Position numbers and translations under genes: made by a program. The notes below the pieces were generated by a model. It saw only the letters and a list, made by a program, of their open reading frames with translations. It did not search any database and was not told where the DNA came from. Below, in pieces: positions 7,085 through 14,363 of a stretch of 20,861 nt of DNA; position 1 is the stretch's first letter; the number at the start of each line of letters is the position of its first letter. The stretch is from contig DAOWCY010000124.1 of NCBI GenBank assembly GCA_030639305.1, positions 1 through 20,861 of the forward strand, written 5' to 3'. This stretch comes from JAGLQA01 sp023135565 (lineage in GTDB: Bacteria > Acidobacteriota > Aminicenantia > UBA2199).

Positions 7085-7133
7085 TGCCGCGAAGCGGCTT
7101 ATCGCCTCCCCGTGCGTACGGGGCCACGCCGGG
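7085..7133. repeat. Second repeat family: GC-rich palindrome upstream of the S41 protease
   Basis: Contains CGAAGCGGCTTATCGCC followed by the hairpin CCCCGT-GCGT-ACGGGG and then GCC. Close relatives are at 16770-16815 (same orientation) and 13815-13852 (opposite orientation). It lies between the divergent PIN and S41 promoters. Confidence 0.7.
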
Positions 7134-7136
7134 GGC

Positions 7137-7165
7137 TTGACTGGATGACTATATTTTGTTATAAA
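7137..7165 (+). promoter_or_regulatory. Predicted promoter of the S41 protease gene
   Basis: TTGACT (7137-7142), 17 bases, TATAAA (7160-7165). Seven bases past the -10 is 7172, the A of the ATG, so the transcript is predicted to be leaderless. No Shine-Dalgarno lies before this start. Confidence 0.72.
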
Positions 7166-7171
7166 TTAAAC

Positions 7172-8641
7172 ATGAAAAAAATAATTTTTGTTCTGCTGCT
7201 CATCCTGATGCCGGTTAACTTTTTGATACCGGCGGGAGAGGATCACAATAAAGACTGGGAATACCAATTAAGAAAATATGCACGAATATATTCACTGGTG
7301 AAAGAATACTACCCGGGGGAAGTCGATGTAGAAAAACTCTTTTTCGCTTCCATAGACGGGTTCCTGAAAAGCCTGGACCCTCATTCCTACTTTCTCGATC
7401 CTTTGTCTATGCGGTCTATGACTGAAGAACAACAGGGTAACTACTACGGCATCGGCACCAGGATTACCAAATACGAAGACAGGTTGACGGTGGTTGCCCC
7501 CTTAGCAGGATCACCGGCATATGAATTAGGGATAATGGCCGGTGACGTGGTCATCGAAATCGACGGCCTGAACACTAAAGACATGTCCTTAGACGATGCC
7601 ATGAAAAAACTAAGAGGCGCAAAAAATACCTACGTCGATATTAAAGTGCAGCGGGAAGGTCTCAAAAAATCGCTCTCTTTCCACATCAAAAGAGCCGAGA
7701 TTCCTTTAGAATCGATTTCCTATGCCGTTATCCACCCTAACGATCCGCGCATCGGGTATATTAGTATTAGAACTTTCGGCAGCACAACAGCCCGGGAACT
7801 TAAAGAGAAGATCGATACCCTGATAAAAGAAAACAATATGAAAGCGCTCATCCTCGACCTGAGATGGAACGTGGGCGGCTCCCTTTTCGCAGCCGTAGAT
7901 GTGACCGAGTTTTTCCTCGAAAGGGGGAAAGTTATAGTATCTATTAAAGGAAGGAAGATAAAGCAGGATTTTGTGGCCAAAAAAAACGGCCAATATGAGA
8001 ATTTGCCCCTGGCGGTTTTGATCAACCGGGTAAGCGCCAGTGCTTCCGAAATCCTGGCTGCCGCTGTTCAGGATCATAAAAAAGGGGTTGTGATCGGCAG
8101 CAGGTCCTGGGGTAAAGGGCTTGTACAGACGGTTTATGAACTGCCTTTGAACAGTTCCGTGGCTTTAACTACGGCAAAATATTATACGCCTAACAACGAA
8201 TGTTTGCAAAGAGATTTTAGTAAATTAGAAGATTATTTTTCCATAATAACCAGGAATGACTACGATAAAAATGACGGTATAAAAGGAGGTGTCACACCGG
8301 ATATATTTGTCCGCGGAGAAGTGAACCCGGATTTGATAGTAGAGTTTGTCTCTAAAGGTGTGTTTTTTCGCTTCTCGAGAAAGCTCATCGACAGTAATCG
8401 CGAGATCGGGAAAGATTTCCAGGTCGGGAAAGAGGTCATAAAAGAATTTAAATTTTTCTTAAAAGAAAACAAAATTAAATACGACAAAAAGGAATTCGCA
8501 AAAGATTTACCTGCTGTAAAAAAAAGGATCGAGAGAGCGGTTCTATCGAACAAATTCTCTATTTCCGAAGGTATAAAGGTGTACTTAGGCACCGACCCGG
8601 TAACCGGGAAAGCAGTGGAAAAATTAAAAGAGGCGCTTTAA
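7172..8641 (+). CDS. S41 family carboxy-terminal processing peptidase (CtpA/Tsp-like)
   Basis: A 489-residue serine protease with a signal sequence or N-terminal anchor (residues 3-21, MKKIIFVLL onward). It continues with a helical region containing SLDPHSYF (67-74), a PDZ domain (about 92-172, with SPAYELGIMAGDVVIEIDG) and the S41 core. Catalytic residues by spacing are Ser290 in VSASASEI and Lys315 in SWGKGLVQ, a Ser-Lys dyad 25 residues apart as in the family. LDLRWNVGG replaces the usual LDLRNNPGG. It probably cleaves periplasmic substrates at their C-termini. The start is the ATG at 7172, at the head of a signal peptide and where a strong promoter places the transcription start. The FHA gene follows after 36 bases containing its own promoter. 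Confidence 0.92.
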   Translation: MKKIIFVLLLILMPVNFLIPAGEDHNKDWEYQLRKYARIYSLVKEYYPGEVDVEKLFFASIDGFLKSLDPHSYFLDPLSMRSMTEEQQGNYYGIGTRITKYEDRLTVVAPLAGSPAYELGIMAGDVVIEIDGLNTKDMSLDDAMKKLRGAKNTYVDIKVQREGLKKSLSFHIKRAEIPLESISYAVIHPNDPRIGYISIRTFGSTTARELKEKIDTLIKENNMKALILDLRWNVGGSLFAAVDVTEFFLERGKVIVSIKGRKIKQDFVAKKNGQYENLPLAVLINRVSASASEILAAAVQDHKKGVVIGSRSWGKGLVQTVYELPLNSSVALTTAKYYTPNNECLQRDFSKLEDYFSIITRNDYDKNDGIKGGVTPDIFVRGEVNPDLIVEFVSKGVFFRFSRKLIDSNREIGKDFQVGKEVIKEFKFFLKENKIKYDKKEFAKDLPAVKKRIERAVLSNKFSISEGIKVYLGTDPVTGKAVEKLKEAL

Positions 8642-8643
8642 GG

Positions 8644-8671
8644 TTGAAAATTTTATTTTTAATGATATAAT
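8644..8671 (+). promoter_or_regulatory. Predicted promoter of the FHA-led gene set
   Basis: TTGAAA (8644-8649), 16 bases, perfect TATAAT (8666-8671). The predicted start is 8678, the A of the FHA gene's ATG, again with no leader and no Shine-Dalgarno. Confidence 0.75.
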
Positions 8672-8677
8672 TGAAAA

Positions 8678-9211
8678 ATGATAATAGAATGTCCGAATTG
8701 TAAGTCAAAATACGATGTGCCTGACGATAAGATTAGTGGCAGAAAAAAACTCAAATGCTCCACCTGTGACAACATCTTTGCCATACAAGAAGATAAAGGG
8801 GACAGCGAAGAGTCGGAAAGCAAAAAAGATACGGCAAAGATAACCAAACAAAGCATCGGCGAATCCTTATGGAGCGACGAGAACCTGAGACTGCCGGACG
8901 AACTTAAGATATCGATTGCAGTTATAAAAGGAGCCAGGGCAGGTTACATTTATCATTTAGAGAAGCCCTATGTGTTAATCGGTAGGGGTAAAGTAGAATT
9001 GATTATCCCGGACAAAGAAATATCACGCAAACACCTGGCCATCGAAATAAGAAACGACAAAGTTTTTTTAAGAGACCTGGGCAGCACCAACGGCACTTTT
9101 ATCGACGGCGATAAAGTATCTATTTTAGAGATATTCGACCAGACGGAATTTAAAGTCGGACAAACCACCCTGATGTTGATTACCACCCCAAAAAACAGTT
9201 ACGGGAAATAA
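8678..9211 (+). CDS. Zinc ribbon - FHA domain protein
   Basis: A 177-residue protein. Residues 1-36 form an MJ0042-type zinc ribbon (CPNC at 5-8, CSTC at 27-30). A charged linker follows (about 38-75, rich in Glu, Ser and Lys). Residues about 78-170 are a forkhead-associated domain with GRG at 102-104, ISRKH at 115-119, LRDLGSTNGT at 131-140 and FIDG. FHA domains bind phosphothreonine peptides, and the key Arg, Ser-Arg-x-His and Asn residues are all present, so binding is expected. No kinase gene is in the window. It is three bases upstream of the membrane phosphodiesterase-like gene, so the two are almost certainly co-transcribed. There is no signal peptide, so it should be cytosolic. Its partner is unknown. 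Confidence 0.92.
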   Translation: MIIECPNCKSKYDVPDDKISGRKKLKCSTCDNIFAIQEDKGDSEESESKKDTAKITKQSIGESLWSDENLRLPDELKISIAVIKGARAGYIYHLEKPYVLIGRGKVELIIPDKEISRKHLAIEIRNDKVFLRDLGSTNGTFIDGDKVSILEIFDQTEFKVGQTTLMLITTPKNSYGK

Positions 9212-9214
9212 ATT

Positions 9215-10936
9215 GTGGACAAGTGGCGCAAACCGAAGCTTTTTCTTAACCTTATTCTCACCGCCGGCATCTTCACCTATTTTCTCGCCATACTTATACT
9301 ACTGCTAAATCCCCACATCTCTATTACCAGCAGTAAAGAATTTTTCTTATTATACCGGGATCTTTTTGTTTTTTACGGGCCCTTATGGTTTGTGATAGTA
9401 GGCGCCATCTTTTTTATCATCCAATTTTTCTCTGAAAAGAAATATCCTATCGGGCTTTTTTCTCCTCCTACGATCACCTATTTCCTCGCTTTTACGATAC
9501 TGATTGCTGCGGTCATTTTATTCTTTAATTATGATTACTATCTCGCTCTCTTAGCGCACAACGTAAAAGCAAAATTTATAAAACTGCTCCTAATTAACCT
9601 GACACTGGTCATCGTAGGCATCCTATTTGTTTTCTACAAAAGAATCAGCAAGAAATGGCTGCAAATCACTTTTTTAATTATTTTTGTCGTGAACATGATA
9701 AGTTCCTACAGTTCCGTCATCTCCACCAGTCATCTTTCACAACAAACCAAACCGGTGGGAATCCTGCCGCCAAAGATTCACCCGCCCCAACTGCCCATTC
9801 CGCTGCCCGTAAATGAAGATGAGGAACAAGAACAACTCACCCCGGAAGAGAGTCCACAGAGGAAAATCAGGATAGTCATGATGGACGGCCTTTCCCTGAA
9901 AATCCTGCTGTCACTATCTTCCGAGGACAAATTGTTGAATTTTCGTCACCTGCTTAATAAGGGGGTTCATGGCCGGGTTACCACTTTCAGTCCCAATCTT
10001 AATTTATCGCTGATTAATTCGGCATTAACCGGGCTCAGGCCAGCGGAATTCATATTCCATGCCAACAAAAGATATAAATTTACCGGTTTGCATCATGAAT
10101 TCGATATTTTCCCCAGGTATATATTTTTCAGGAACTCGGCCATGTTAGGTTTTACCTCTTTTTATAAAAGAAACAAAAGCAATTTTATCGACAATATTGC
10201 CCAGTACTTTGAGAACAACAATTACAAAACAGACCGGTTGATTAATCCTCCCTTTGCTCCCAAATATGCCCACAAATCCTTACACCGGAAAAGTTCATTT
10301 ATGCTGCGTTTCTCGGAAATGTTAAAAATAGACGACAAGAAATACGAAATATTAAAAAAAGCTTTTTTTTACGATGATTATTTAAAGAACCTGATCCCCA
10401 CCTTAAAAGACAGTGATGGATACTATTCAGTCATACGCTTCCCCGGTTTAGGTATAATCAGCAAGTATTATTACCAGTATTATGACCCGGACCAACTATT
10501 CAGCCGCATCCCCGAAACAGATATAAAAAAATACGGCCCCATCCTTGAAAAATACTACGATTACTACGACTCTATAATCGGGAATTTGATGACCAGCACC
10601 GGGGATAATGAACTGCTGGTTATTTTAAGTTTTTTCGAATATGAGCCGCTGCCCGTATGGCGGCGCATCCTGGTTAACCTGTCCGGCCAGGAAGATATCT
10701 ATGTATATAAATCTTTGCACTCCCCGGGCACTATCCTGTTGTATGAAAACAGCGCCCTGAAAAAAGGTTATCCCCTGAAAACGACTTCCATATTAGATAT
10801 TTTCCCCACCCTCATTTACTATTCCGGTTTTCAATTGTCGAAAAATTTACAGGGCACTGTTATCAGGGAAATCTTTACCAAGGAGTTCCAGTTAAACAAT
10901 CCCATAGATATTCACACCAATTATAATAATAGGTAA
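9215..10936 (+). CDS. Five-helix membrane protein with a degenerate type I phosphodiesterase domain
   Basis: A 573-residue protein. Five hydrophobic segments near 9-31, 52-71, 86-105, 119-140 and 148-165 precede a Pro-rich and acidic linker (180-215), then an alkaline phosphatase-superfamily, phosphodiesterase-like domain. The superfamily framework is recognisable: RIVMMDGLS (219-227), SALTGLRP (269-276), FPGLGIISKYYYQYYDP (409-425), VILSFFEYEPLP (469-480), LHSPGTILL (501-509), then a TSILDIFPTLIYYSG closing segment. Against the family pattern, Asp224 and His502 are kept. The nucleophile position is Asn263, the Asp-x3-His pair is Gly413/Lys417, and the SDHG pair is Phe473/Phe474, so catalysis looks lost. 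The start is a GTG three bases after the FHA stop; a TTG one base earlier is in another frame. The domain's side of the membrane is uncertain. Confidence 0.78.
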   Translation: MDKWRKPKLFLNLILTAGIFTYFLAILILLLNPHISITSSKEFFLLYRDLFVFYGPLWFVIVGAIFFIIQFFSEKKYPIGLFSPPTITYFLAFTILIAAVILFFNYDYYLALLAHNVKAKFIKLLLINLTLVIVGILFVFYKRISKKWLQITFLIIFVVNMISSYSSVISTSHLSQQTKPVGILPPKIHPPQLPIPLPVNEDEEQEQLTPEESPQRKIRIVMMDGLSLKILLSLSSEDKLLNFRHLLNKGVHGRVTTFSPNLNLSLINSALTGLRPAEFIFHANKRYKFTGLHHEFDIFPRYIFFRNSAMLGFTSFYKRNKSNFIDNIAQYFENNNYKTDRLINPPFAPKYAHKSLHRKSSFMLRFSEMLKIDDKKYEILKKAFFYDDYLKNLIPTLKDSDGYYSVIRFPGLGIISKYYYQYYDPDQLFSRIPETDIKKYGPILEKYYDYYDSIIGNLMTSTGDNELLVILSFFEYEPLPVWRRILVNLSGQEDIYVYKSLHSPGTILLYENSALKKGYPLKTTSILDIFPTLIYYSGFQLSKNLQGTVIREIFTKEFQLNNPIDIHTNYNNR

Positions 10937-10943
10937 AACAAAA

Positions 10944-12449
10944 ATGAAAAAATTTATTTTGCTGCTAATTTTCCCGGCGTTAATCTTTTGTTTCTCCTGC
11001 CGGCAGAAGATCGAAACGATACCGGAGATAACCGCGTCGCTCACGGACGAAACAATCTATGAGCTCAAAAGTGAAACAAGCCCGGCAGCGTTAATAGAAA
11101 ACAATAAAGAACTGCTTCTGCTCAGCCTTAAAGGCGAACTTTTTAGGCTCGATGCGGAGAAGAAAACACTCGCTGCGCTGTTAAACTGCGGCACGGACAT
11201 AGAAGCGGGGATTTTCAGGCAGGGCGGTTTTGCGGTTTTAAAGCAGCAGGGAGCGGAAAACTATATCCTTTTGAATTTAAGTAAAGGGCAGATAGCAAAA
11301 AAGATAGAAAACACCGAAATAGGCCGGGTAATCGGCATCGACAGCCGCCTACTGGTTTTCGAGTTAAAAAACGAGTTGATTTTTTTCGATTACGCCGCCG
11401 GGAAAATCGAAACAAAAGTAGCCTTAGAAAAAGATGAGCAGTTGTTTAACTGTGAGTTTTCCGGTTCTTTGGCCGCGGTTTTATCGACCCGGAAGCTCTA
11501 CATAAAAAGAAGGGGGGGCGTTTCTATCGAAACCCGGCAATTGAGAAACGGTTCTGTATCCGGGTTTCTTTTAGATGGGAAATTTATTTATTTCGGTTCG
11601 GCAGAGCGGGAGTTGGTTAAATTGTCCATAGGATCCGGTAAGAGCAAGTGGCGAGTCAAGCTGCCGGTTCTTTTAAAGTTTAGGCCGTATAAAGCAGGCA
11701 AGTACATTTTAATTACCCCTGAGGACAACAATATTTATTTTTTCAATGGCAGCGGTAGTTTGCGTTGGTGGCGGAGTTTCGATTCGCCGCAGGCGTTTCC
11801 GGCGGTAGTAATGGAAAAGAATGCCGCGGTTTTCCTGATGAACCGGGAATTTCGCTGGAAAAACAATAAGATCAGGTTCTACAACTACAAAAAAAAGGAC
11901 GTAGTTTCCTATAAATTTAAATACAGCATAGAGAGCGCCCCGGTATATTTGGAGGATTACATATATGTGCTGTGCCGGGACGAGGACAAAGAGAGCAATT
12001 ATATAGCCCGGATCGGTAACAAGTATGACGTGGCTATAGAGATCGACCCGGAGAAAGTGAAGGCGTTGGGGAAATCCATCGAGTTTACTTTAAAGCCCAT
12101 CAACTTGATCGAGCCGGGGGCTAAGGTGACTATTTTCGATGCAGGGGAGAAGAGTGTTTTCAGCAAAGAGATTGTGGCCGGAGCGGAATTGGATTTCGTC
12201 TGGATGCCGGAGAAAACCGGGCGTTACAAATTAACTGCCTCTATAAACGCTAAGAACAAGCAGGGCATCGAAGTGAAGAAAAGTTTTCGGGTCATCGACG
12301 TGGATAAGATTGTTAAGCAGTATTATTTTGAATTGCAGCAGGAGTGTCCCCGGGAATTCCCGAAGGCGAAAGCGGCAGCCGCGGAGGACAAAGCAAAGTC
12401 TAAGAAGAAAAAGAAAAAAGGCAAAAAGAAAAATAGAAAGAAGAAGTAA
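10944..12449 (+). CDS. Putative lipoprotein with propeller-like repeats, Ig-like domain and polylysine tail
   Basis: A 501-residue protein. The N-terminus MKKFILLLIFPALIFCFSC is a signal sequence ending at a Cys; CFSC is a loose lipobox, so lipidation at Cys19 is probable but not certain. Residues about 40-360 are beta-rich with repeating short units such as LLLSLKGELFRLD, FIYFGSAERELVKL, GSGKSKWRVKL and NNIYFFNGSGSLRWW, typical of a PQQ-type beta-propeller. Residues about 370-455 look Ig-like (KVTIFDAG through TGRYKLTASI). The last 28 residues are almost all Lys, Ala and Arg. It is seven bases downstream of the pseudo-phosphodiesterase gene and surely in the same operon. It may be a scaffold or anchor in the envelope, with the basic tail binding acidic polymers or lipid. 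I do not know its function. Confidence 0.75.
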   Translation: MKKFILLLIFPALIFCFSCRQKIETIPEITASLTDETIYELKSETSPAALIENNKELLLLSLKGELFRLDAEKKTLAALLNCGTDIEAGIFRQGGFAVLKQQGAENYILLNLSKGQIAKKIENTEIGRVIGIDSRLLVFELKNELIFFDYAAGKIETKVALEKDEQLFNCEFSGSLAAVLSTRKLYIKRRGGVSIETRQLRNGSVSGFLLDGKFIYFGSAERELVKLSIGSGKSKWRVKLPVLLKFRPYKAGKYILITPEDNNIYFFNGSGSLRWWRSFDSPQAFPAVVMEKNAAVFLMNREFRWKNNKIRFYNYKKKDVVSYKFKYSIESAPVYLEDYIYVLCRDEDKESNYIARIGNKYDVAIEIDPEKVKALGKSIEFTLKPINLIEPGAKVTIFDAGEKSVFSKEIVAGAELDFVWMPEKTGRYKLTASINAKNKQGIEVKKSFRVIDVDKIVKQYYFELQQECPREFPKAKAAAAEDKAKSKKKKKKGKKKNRKKK

Positions 12450-12600
12450 CCCCGCGGCGCGGGGAGCCTATGAGAGGCAGCGGGTGAGCGCTTTTGATTC
12501 TAAATTAACAAAAGTTTTGATCAAACTTTTTCAAAAGTTTGGCCCCCGGCAGGGCCGCCGGAGGCTAATAGGCTGGGTGCGCCGCACCCCCGCCGGAGGC
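12450..12600 (+). repeat. Composite palindromic element filling the gap before murB
   Basis: It starts immediately after the lipoprotein's TAA with a CCCCGC-GGC-GCGGGG hairpin. It continues through GGTGAGCGCTTTTG, AAAAGTTTTGAT, the hairpin CAAACTTTT/AAAAGTTTG (12522-12541), GGCCCCCGGCAGGGCC, GCCGGAGGC, then the hairpin GGGTGC-GCC-GCACCC, and ends in GCCGGAGGC. From about 12475 to 12580 it matches the minus strand of 19028-19126 almost base for base. Its last block supplies the murB ribosome site. Confidence 0.82.
12595..12599 (+). promoter_or_regulatory. murB ribosome binding site carried by the repeat
   Basis: GGAGG within GCCGGAGGC, ten bases before the ATG at 12610. It is the only Shine-Dalgarno upstream and decides the murB start. 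Confidence 0.7.
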
Positions 12601-12609
12601 ATAATCAAC

Positions 12610-13536
12610 ATGAAAGAATTGCAAGAATATTTAGATAACAAAAAGCTCGAATACAATCGAGACGCAGAGATAAGGCCCTATGTGACGTTAAGAATCGGAG
12701 GCCCGGTGCGTTTTATCGTGGTGGCGCGCAGTCCCGTAGAATTAGAAGAACTGTTATTTTTTCTTCATGAAACCGGTTCTCCTTTCGTATTGTTAGGCGG
12801 CGGCAGTAATGTGTTGTTTAGCGGAAACGCCCCCGGTCTGGTCGTAGTGGTCAACAAGAGCGGCGGTATTTCCCAGCTTCAAGGTAATATTCTCAAAGCC
12901 GGATCCGGTCTCGCCAACAACGAACTGCTCTCCTGGAATTCCGCTCACAATGCCGGCGGCATCGAATTTTTGGCCGGCATTCCCGGCACCATCGGCGGCG
13001 CTGCCGCGGTTAATGCCGGGGCTTTCGGGAACTCCATCGGCGCCATTTTACAGGGAGCCGATATTTTTAGTGCCGCCGGGGAGATCAAAAGAGTAGACCG
13101 CGATTATTTTTGTTACAGTTACCGGGACTCTGTTTTCAAGTACAGTAATGAGGTCATCCTCAGCGTATATTTAAAATTCGAGCCTGCTGAAAACGCCGAA
13201 ATAAAGTCTCGCATCAAAGCCAACCTGAAATACAGGCAGGAGAATCATCCCGCATTCCGGGTTTTTACAGCCGGGTGTTTTTTTAAGAACCCGGTTGTGC
13301 AAGGTGAAAAAAGATCCGCCGGAAAGTTGATCGAAAATTCCGGTTTTAGAGGCAGCTCTTTTAGGGATTTGCTGATTTCCGCCGAGCACGCGAATTTTTT
13401 GATAAACAGGGGCGGTGCGAATTTTGCCGACGTTGAAGATTTTGCCGGGCGGATATGCGGCAGGGTTTTGGCGGACAGCGGCATCCGCTTAGAAAGGGAA
13501 GTGATTTATATTTCTCCCGACGGCAAAAAGTATTGA
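12610..13536 (+). CDS. murB: UDP-N-acetylenolpyruvoylglucosamine reductase
   Basis: Reduces UDP-GlcNAc-enolpyruvate to UDP-MurNAc with FAD and NADPH, the second committed step of peptidoglycan synthesis. The frame is open 300 bases upstream, but that part lies in the previous gene and the repeat; the ATG at 12610 has GGAGG before it and gives 308 residues. FAD-site motifs are TLRIGGPVRF, LLGGGSNVL and GIPGTIGGAAAVNAGAFG. The catalytic-type Arg is in YSYRDSVFK, and the C-terminal Glu is in LEREVIYI. The proton-donor position, Ser in the common G-S-x-F-K-N-P pattern, is Cys here (AGCFFKNP). The length and the short insert suggest the type II form. Other mur genes are not in the window. Confidence 0.95.
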   Translation: MKELQEYLDNKKLEYNRDAEIRPYVTLRIGGPVRFIVVARSPVELEELLFFLHETGSPFVLLGGGSNVLFSGNAPGLVVVVNKSGGISQLQGNILKAGSGLANNELLSWNSAHNAGGIEFLAGIPGTIGGAAAVNAGAFGNSIGAILQGADIFSAAGEIKRVDRDYFCYSYRDSVFKYSNEVILSVYLKFEPAENAEIKSRIKANLKYRQENHPAFRVFTAGCFFKNPVVQGEKRSAGKLIENSGFRGSSFRDLLISAEHANFLINRGGANFADVEDFAGRICGRVLADSGIRLEREVIYISPDGKKY

Positions 13537-13547
13537 TCTCATCCGGC

Positions 13548-13579
13548 GCTGAAAGCTGAATGCCGAATGCTGAAGGCTG
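13548..13579. repeat. Short heptamer tandem repeat between murB and thiS
   Basis: Four and a half 7-base units of the form GCTGAAN (one reads GCCGAAT), lying between the convergent stops of murB and the ThiS-like gene. No T-tract or strong hairpin, so no terminator is called. Confidence 0.6.
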
Positions 13580-13581
13580 TA

Positions 13582-13782
13582 TCACCCGCCGTGGGCTAAG
13601 TGGAAAGCCGAGACATTAGCGTTATCAGGGACCATGAAGGAATCGTAATCTTCTTTCTGAACTAATTGGCCGTTGACTGTCACGGTAATCAAACGGAAAG
13701 TATACTTCATTTTTTCCAGCACATCGTTAACAGTCATATTTTCCTGCCAATCTAATTTATCTCTATTGTTAACTACAATCAT
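13582..13782 (-). CDS. thiS: ThiS/MoaD-type sulfur carrier protein
   Basis: A 66-residue beta-grasp protein starting MIVVNNRDKLDW, with VTVNGQLVQKEDYDSF in the middle and ending HLAHGG. The Gly-Gly terminus is where the family is adenylated and thiocarboxylated to deliver sulfur, usually for thiazole synthesis. No thiF, thiG or other thiamine gene is nearby, so a role in another sulfur-transfer pathway is possible; mobA is 3.5 kb away and not linked by operon. The ATG at 13782 is preceded by ACAGGA about ten bases upstream. An upstream TATAAG could be a -10 but has no clear -35. Confidence 0.8.
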   Translation of the reverse strand: MIVVNNRDKLDWQENMTVNDVLEKMKYTFRLITVTVNGQLVQKEDYDSFMVPDNANVSAFHLAHGG

Positions 13783-13814
13783 TTTTTTGTTTCCTGTATC
13801 TTATACTTGATTTT

Positions 13815-13994
13815 TTACCCCACTCGCGTGGGGGGGGGGCGATAAGCGGCTCATAGGGTGCACCCGCCGGGCGCCTGGTCTATTTTATAAAAAAATGCCG
13901 AATTTTGCAAGGGGGCTGTCGGTAACGTTTCAGTTTTGGAAAAACCGTCCCCCTCCGAAGCGGTTTATTGTCGCCCCCCGCTTACATCATGCCT
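13815..13994. repeat. Repeat-rich intergenic stretch between thiS and the DUF5615 gene
   Basis: Holds the hairpin CCCCAC-TCGC-GTGGGG near 13818-13833, a run of nine or more G, then CGATAAGCGGCTC, which is the inverted relative of 7085-7133. Further on, CGAAGCGG followed by TTTATTGTCGCC at 13957-13976 is a half copy. Between them is an AT-rich segment with no credible gene. Confidence 0.6.
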
Positions 13995-14363
13995 TTAAAC
14001 CGCGTAAGGGATATCCCTGAGCCTTATCTTTTTAGGTGTAATCACAACAAATTTCCCATACAAGCTATGACGCTTCTCAGCAAGGACATGCTTTAACGCA
14101 TGAATAATTTCCTCTAATTCTTCATTATTATATCTTAGGTAAATAACCCCAACCGCCTTTTCCTGGTATGCAAAAATCCATTCACCGAAATCACGGTCTT
14201 CAGTTATCAATATCGAATGAAATTTTACCGAAAGTCGCAGTACCTTTTGGTCCGATATCCCTCCATAACGTTCTCGAATCGAAATCACATCGAAGCTCTC
14301 ATCTCTTAGCTCTTTTACAATCCTGTGATCGATGTTTTCATCGGCTAATAATTTAAGAGGCAA
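13995..14363 (-). CDS. DUF5615 family PIN-like protein
   Basis: A 122-residue protein starting MPLKLLADENIDHRIVKEL, with the early Asp-Glu (LLADENI), SIRERYGGISDQKVL and LITEDRDFGEW, the usual landmarks of this PIN-like family; the acidic residues could bind metal for nuclease activity. The start is a TTG at 14363, supported by AGGGAGG six bases upstream, and the gene overlaps the DUF433 gene by 11 bases. That pairing is a common two-gene arrangement widely treated as a toxin-antitoxin candidate. The far upstream promoter at 14594-14622 would drive both. The biochemical activity is inferred from the family only. Confidence 0.85.
   Translation of the reverse strand: MPLKLLADENIDHRIVKELRDESFDVISIRERYGGISDQKVLRLSVKFHSILITEDRDFGEWIFAYQEKAVGVIYLRYNNEELEEIIHALKHVLAEKRHSLYGKFVVITPKKIRLRDIPYAV

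Noticed and set aside
6966..7127. N-terminal extension of the PIN frame
   Set aside because: It translates a repeat and the promoter of the gene itself; the PIN fold starts at MIKFRAYIDTS.
7112..7171. Earlier start for the S41 protease
   Set aside because: These 20 codons fall in the repeat and the promoter; the ATG at 7172 opens a clear signal peptide.
12450..12464. Intrinsic terminator after the lipoprotein gene
   Set aside because: The hairpin is strong but is followed by AGCC rather than a T-tract, and it belongs to the repeat element.
12310..12609. Upstream extension of the murB frame
   Set aside because: It covers the end of the lipoprotein gene in another frame and the repeat element. 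The ATG at 12610 with GGAGG gives the family's normal N-terminus.
13536..13582. Bidirectional terminator between murB and thiS
   Set aside because: The heptamer tandem repeat has no strong stem and no T-tract on either strand.
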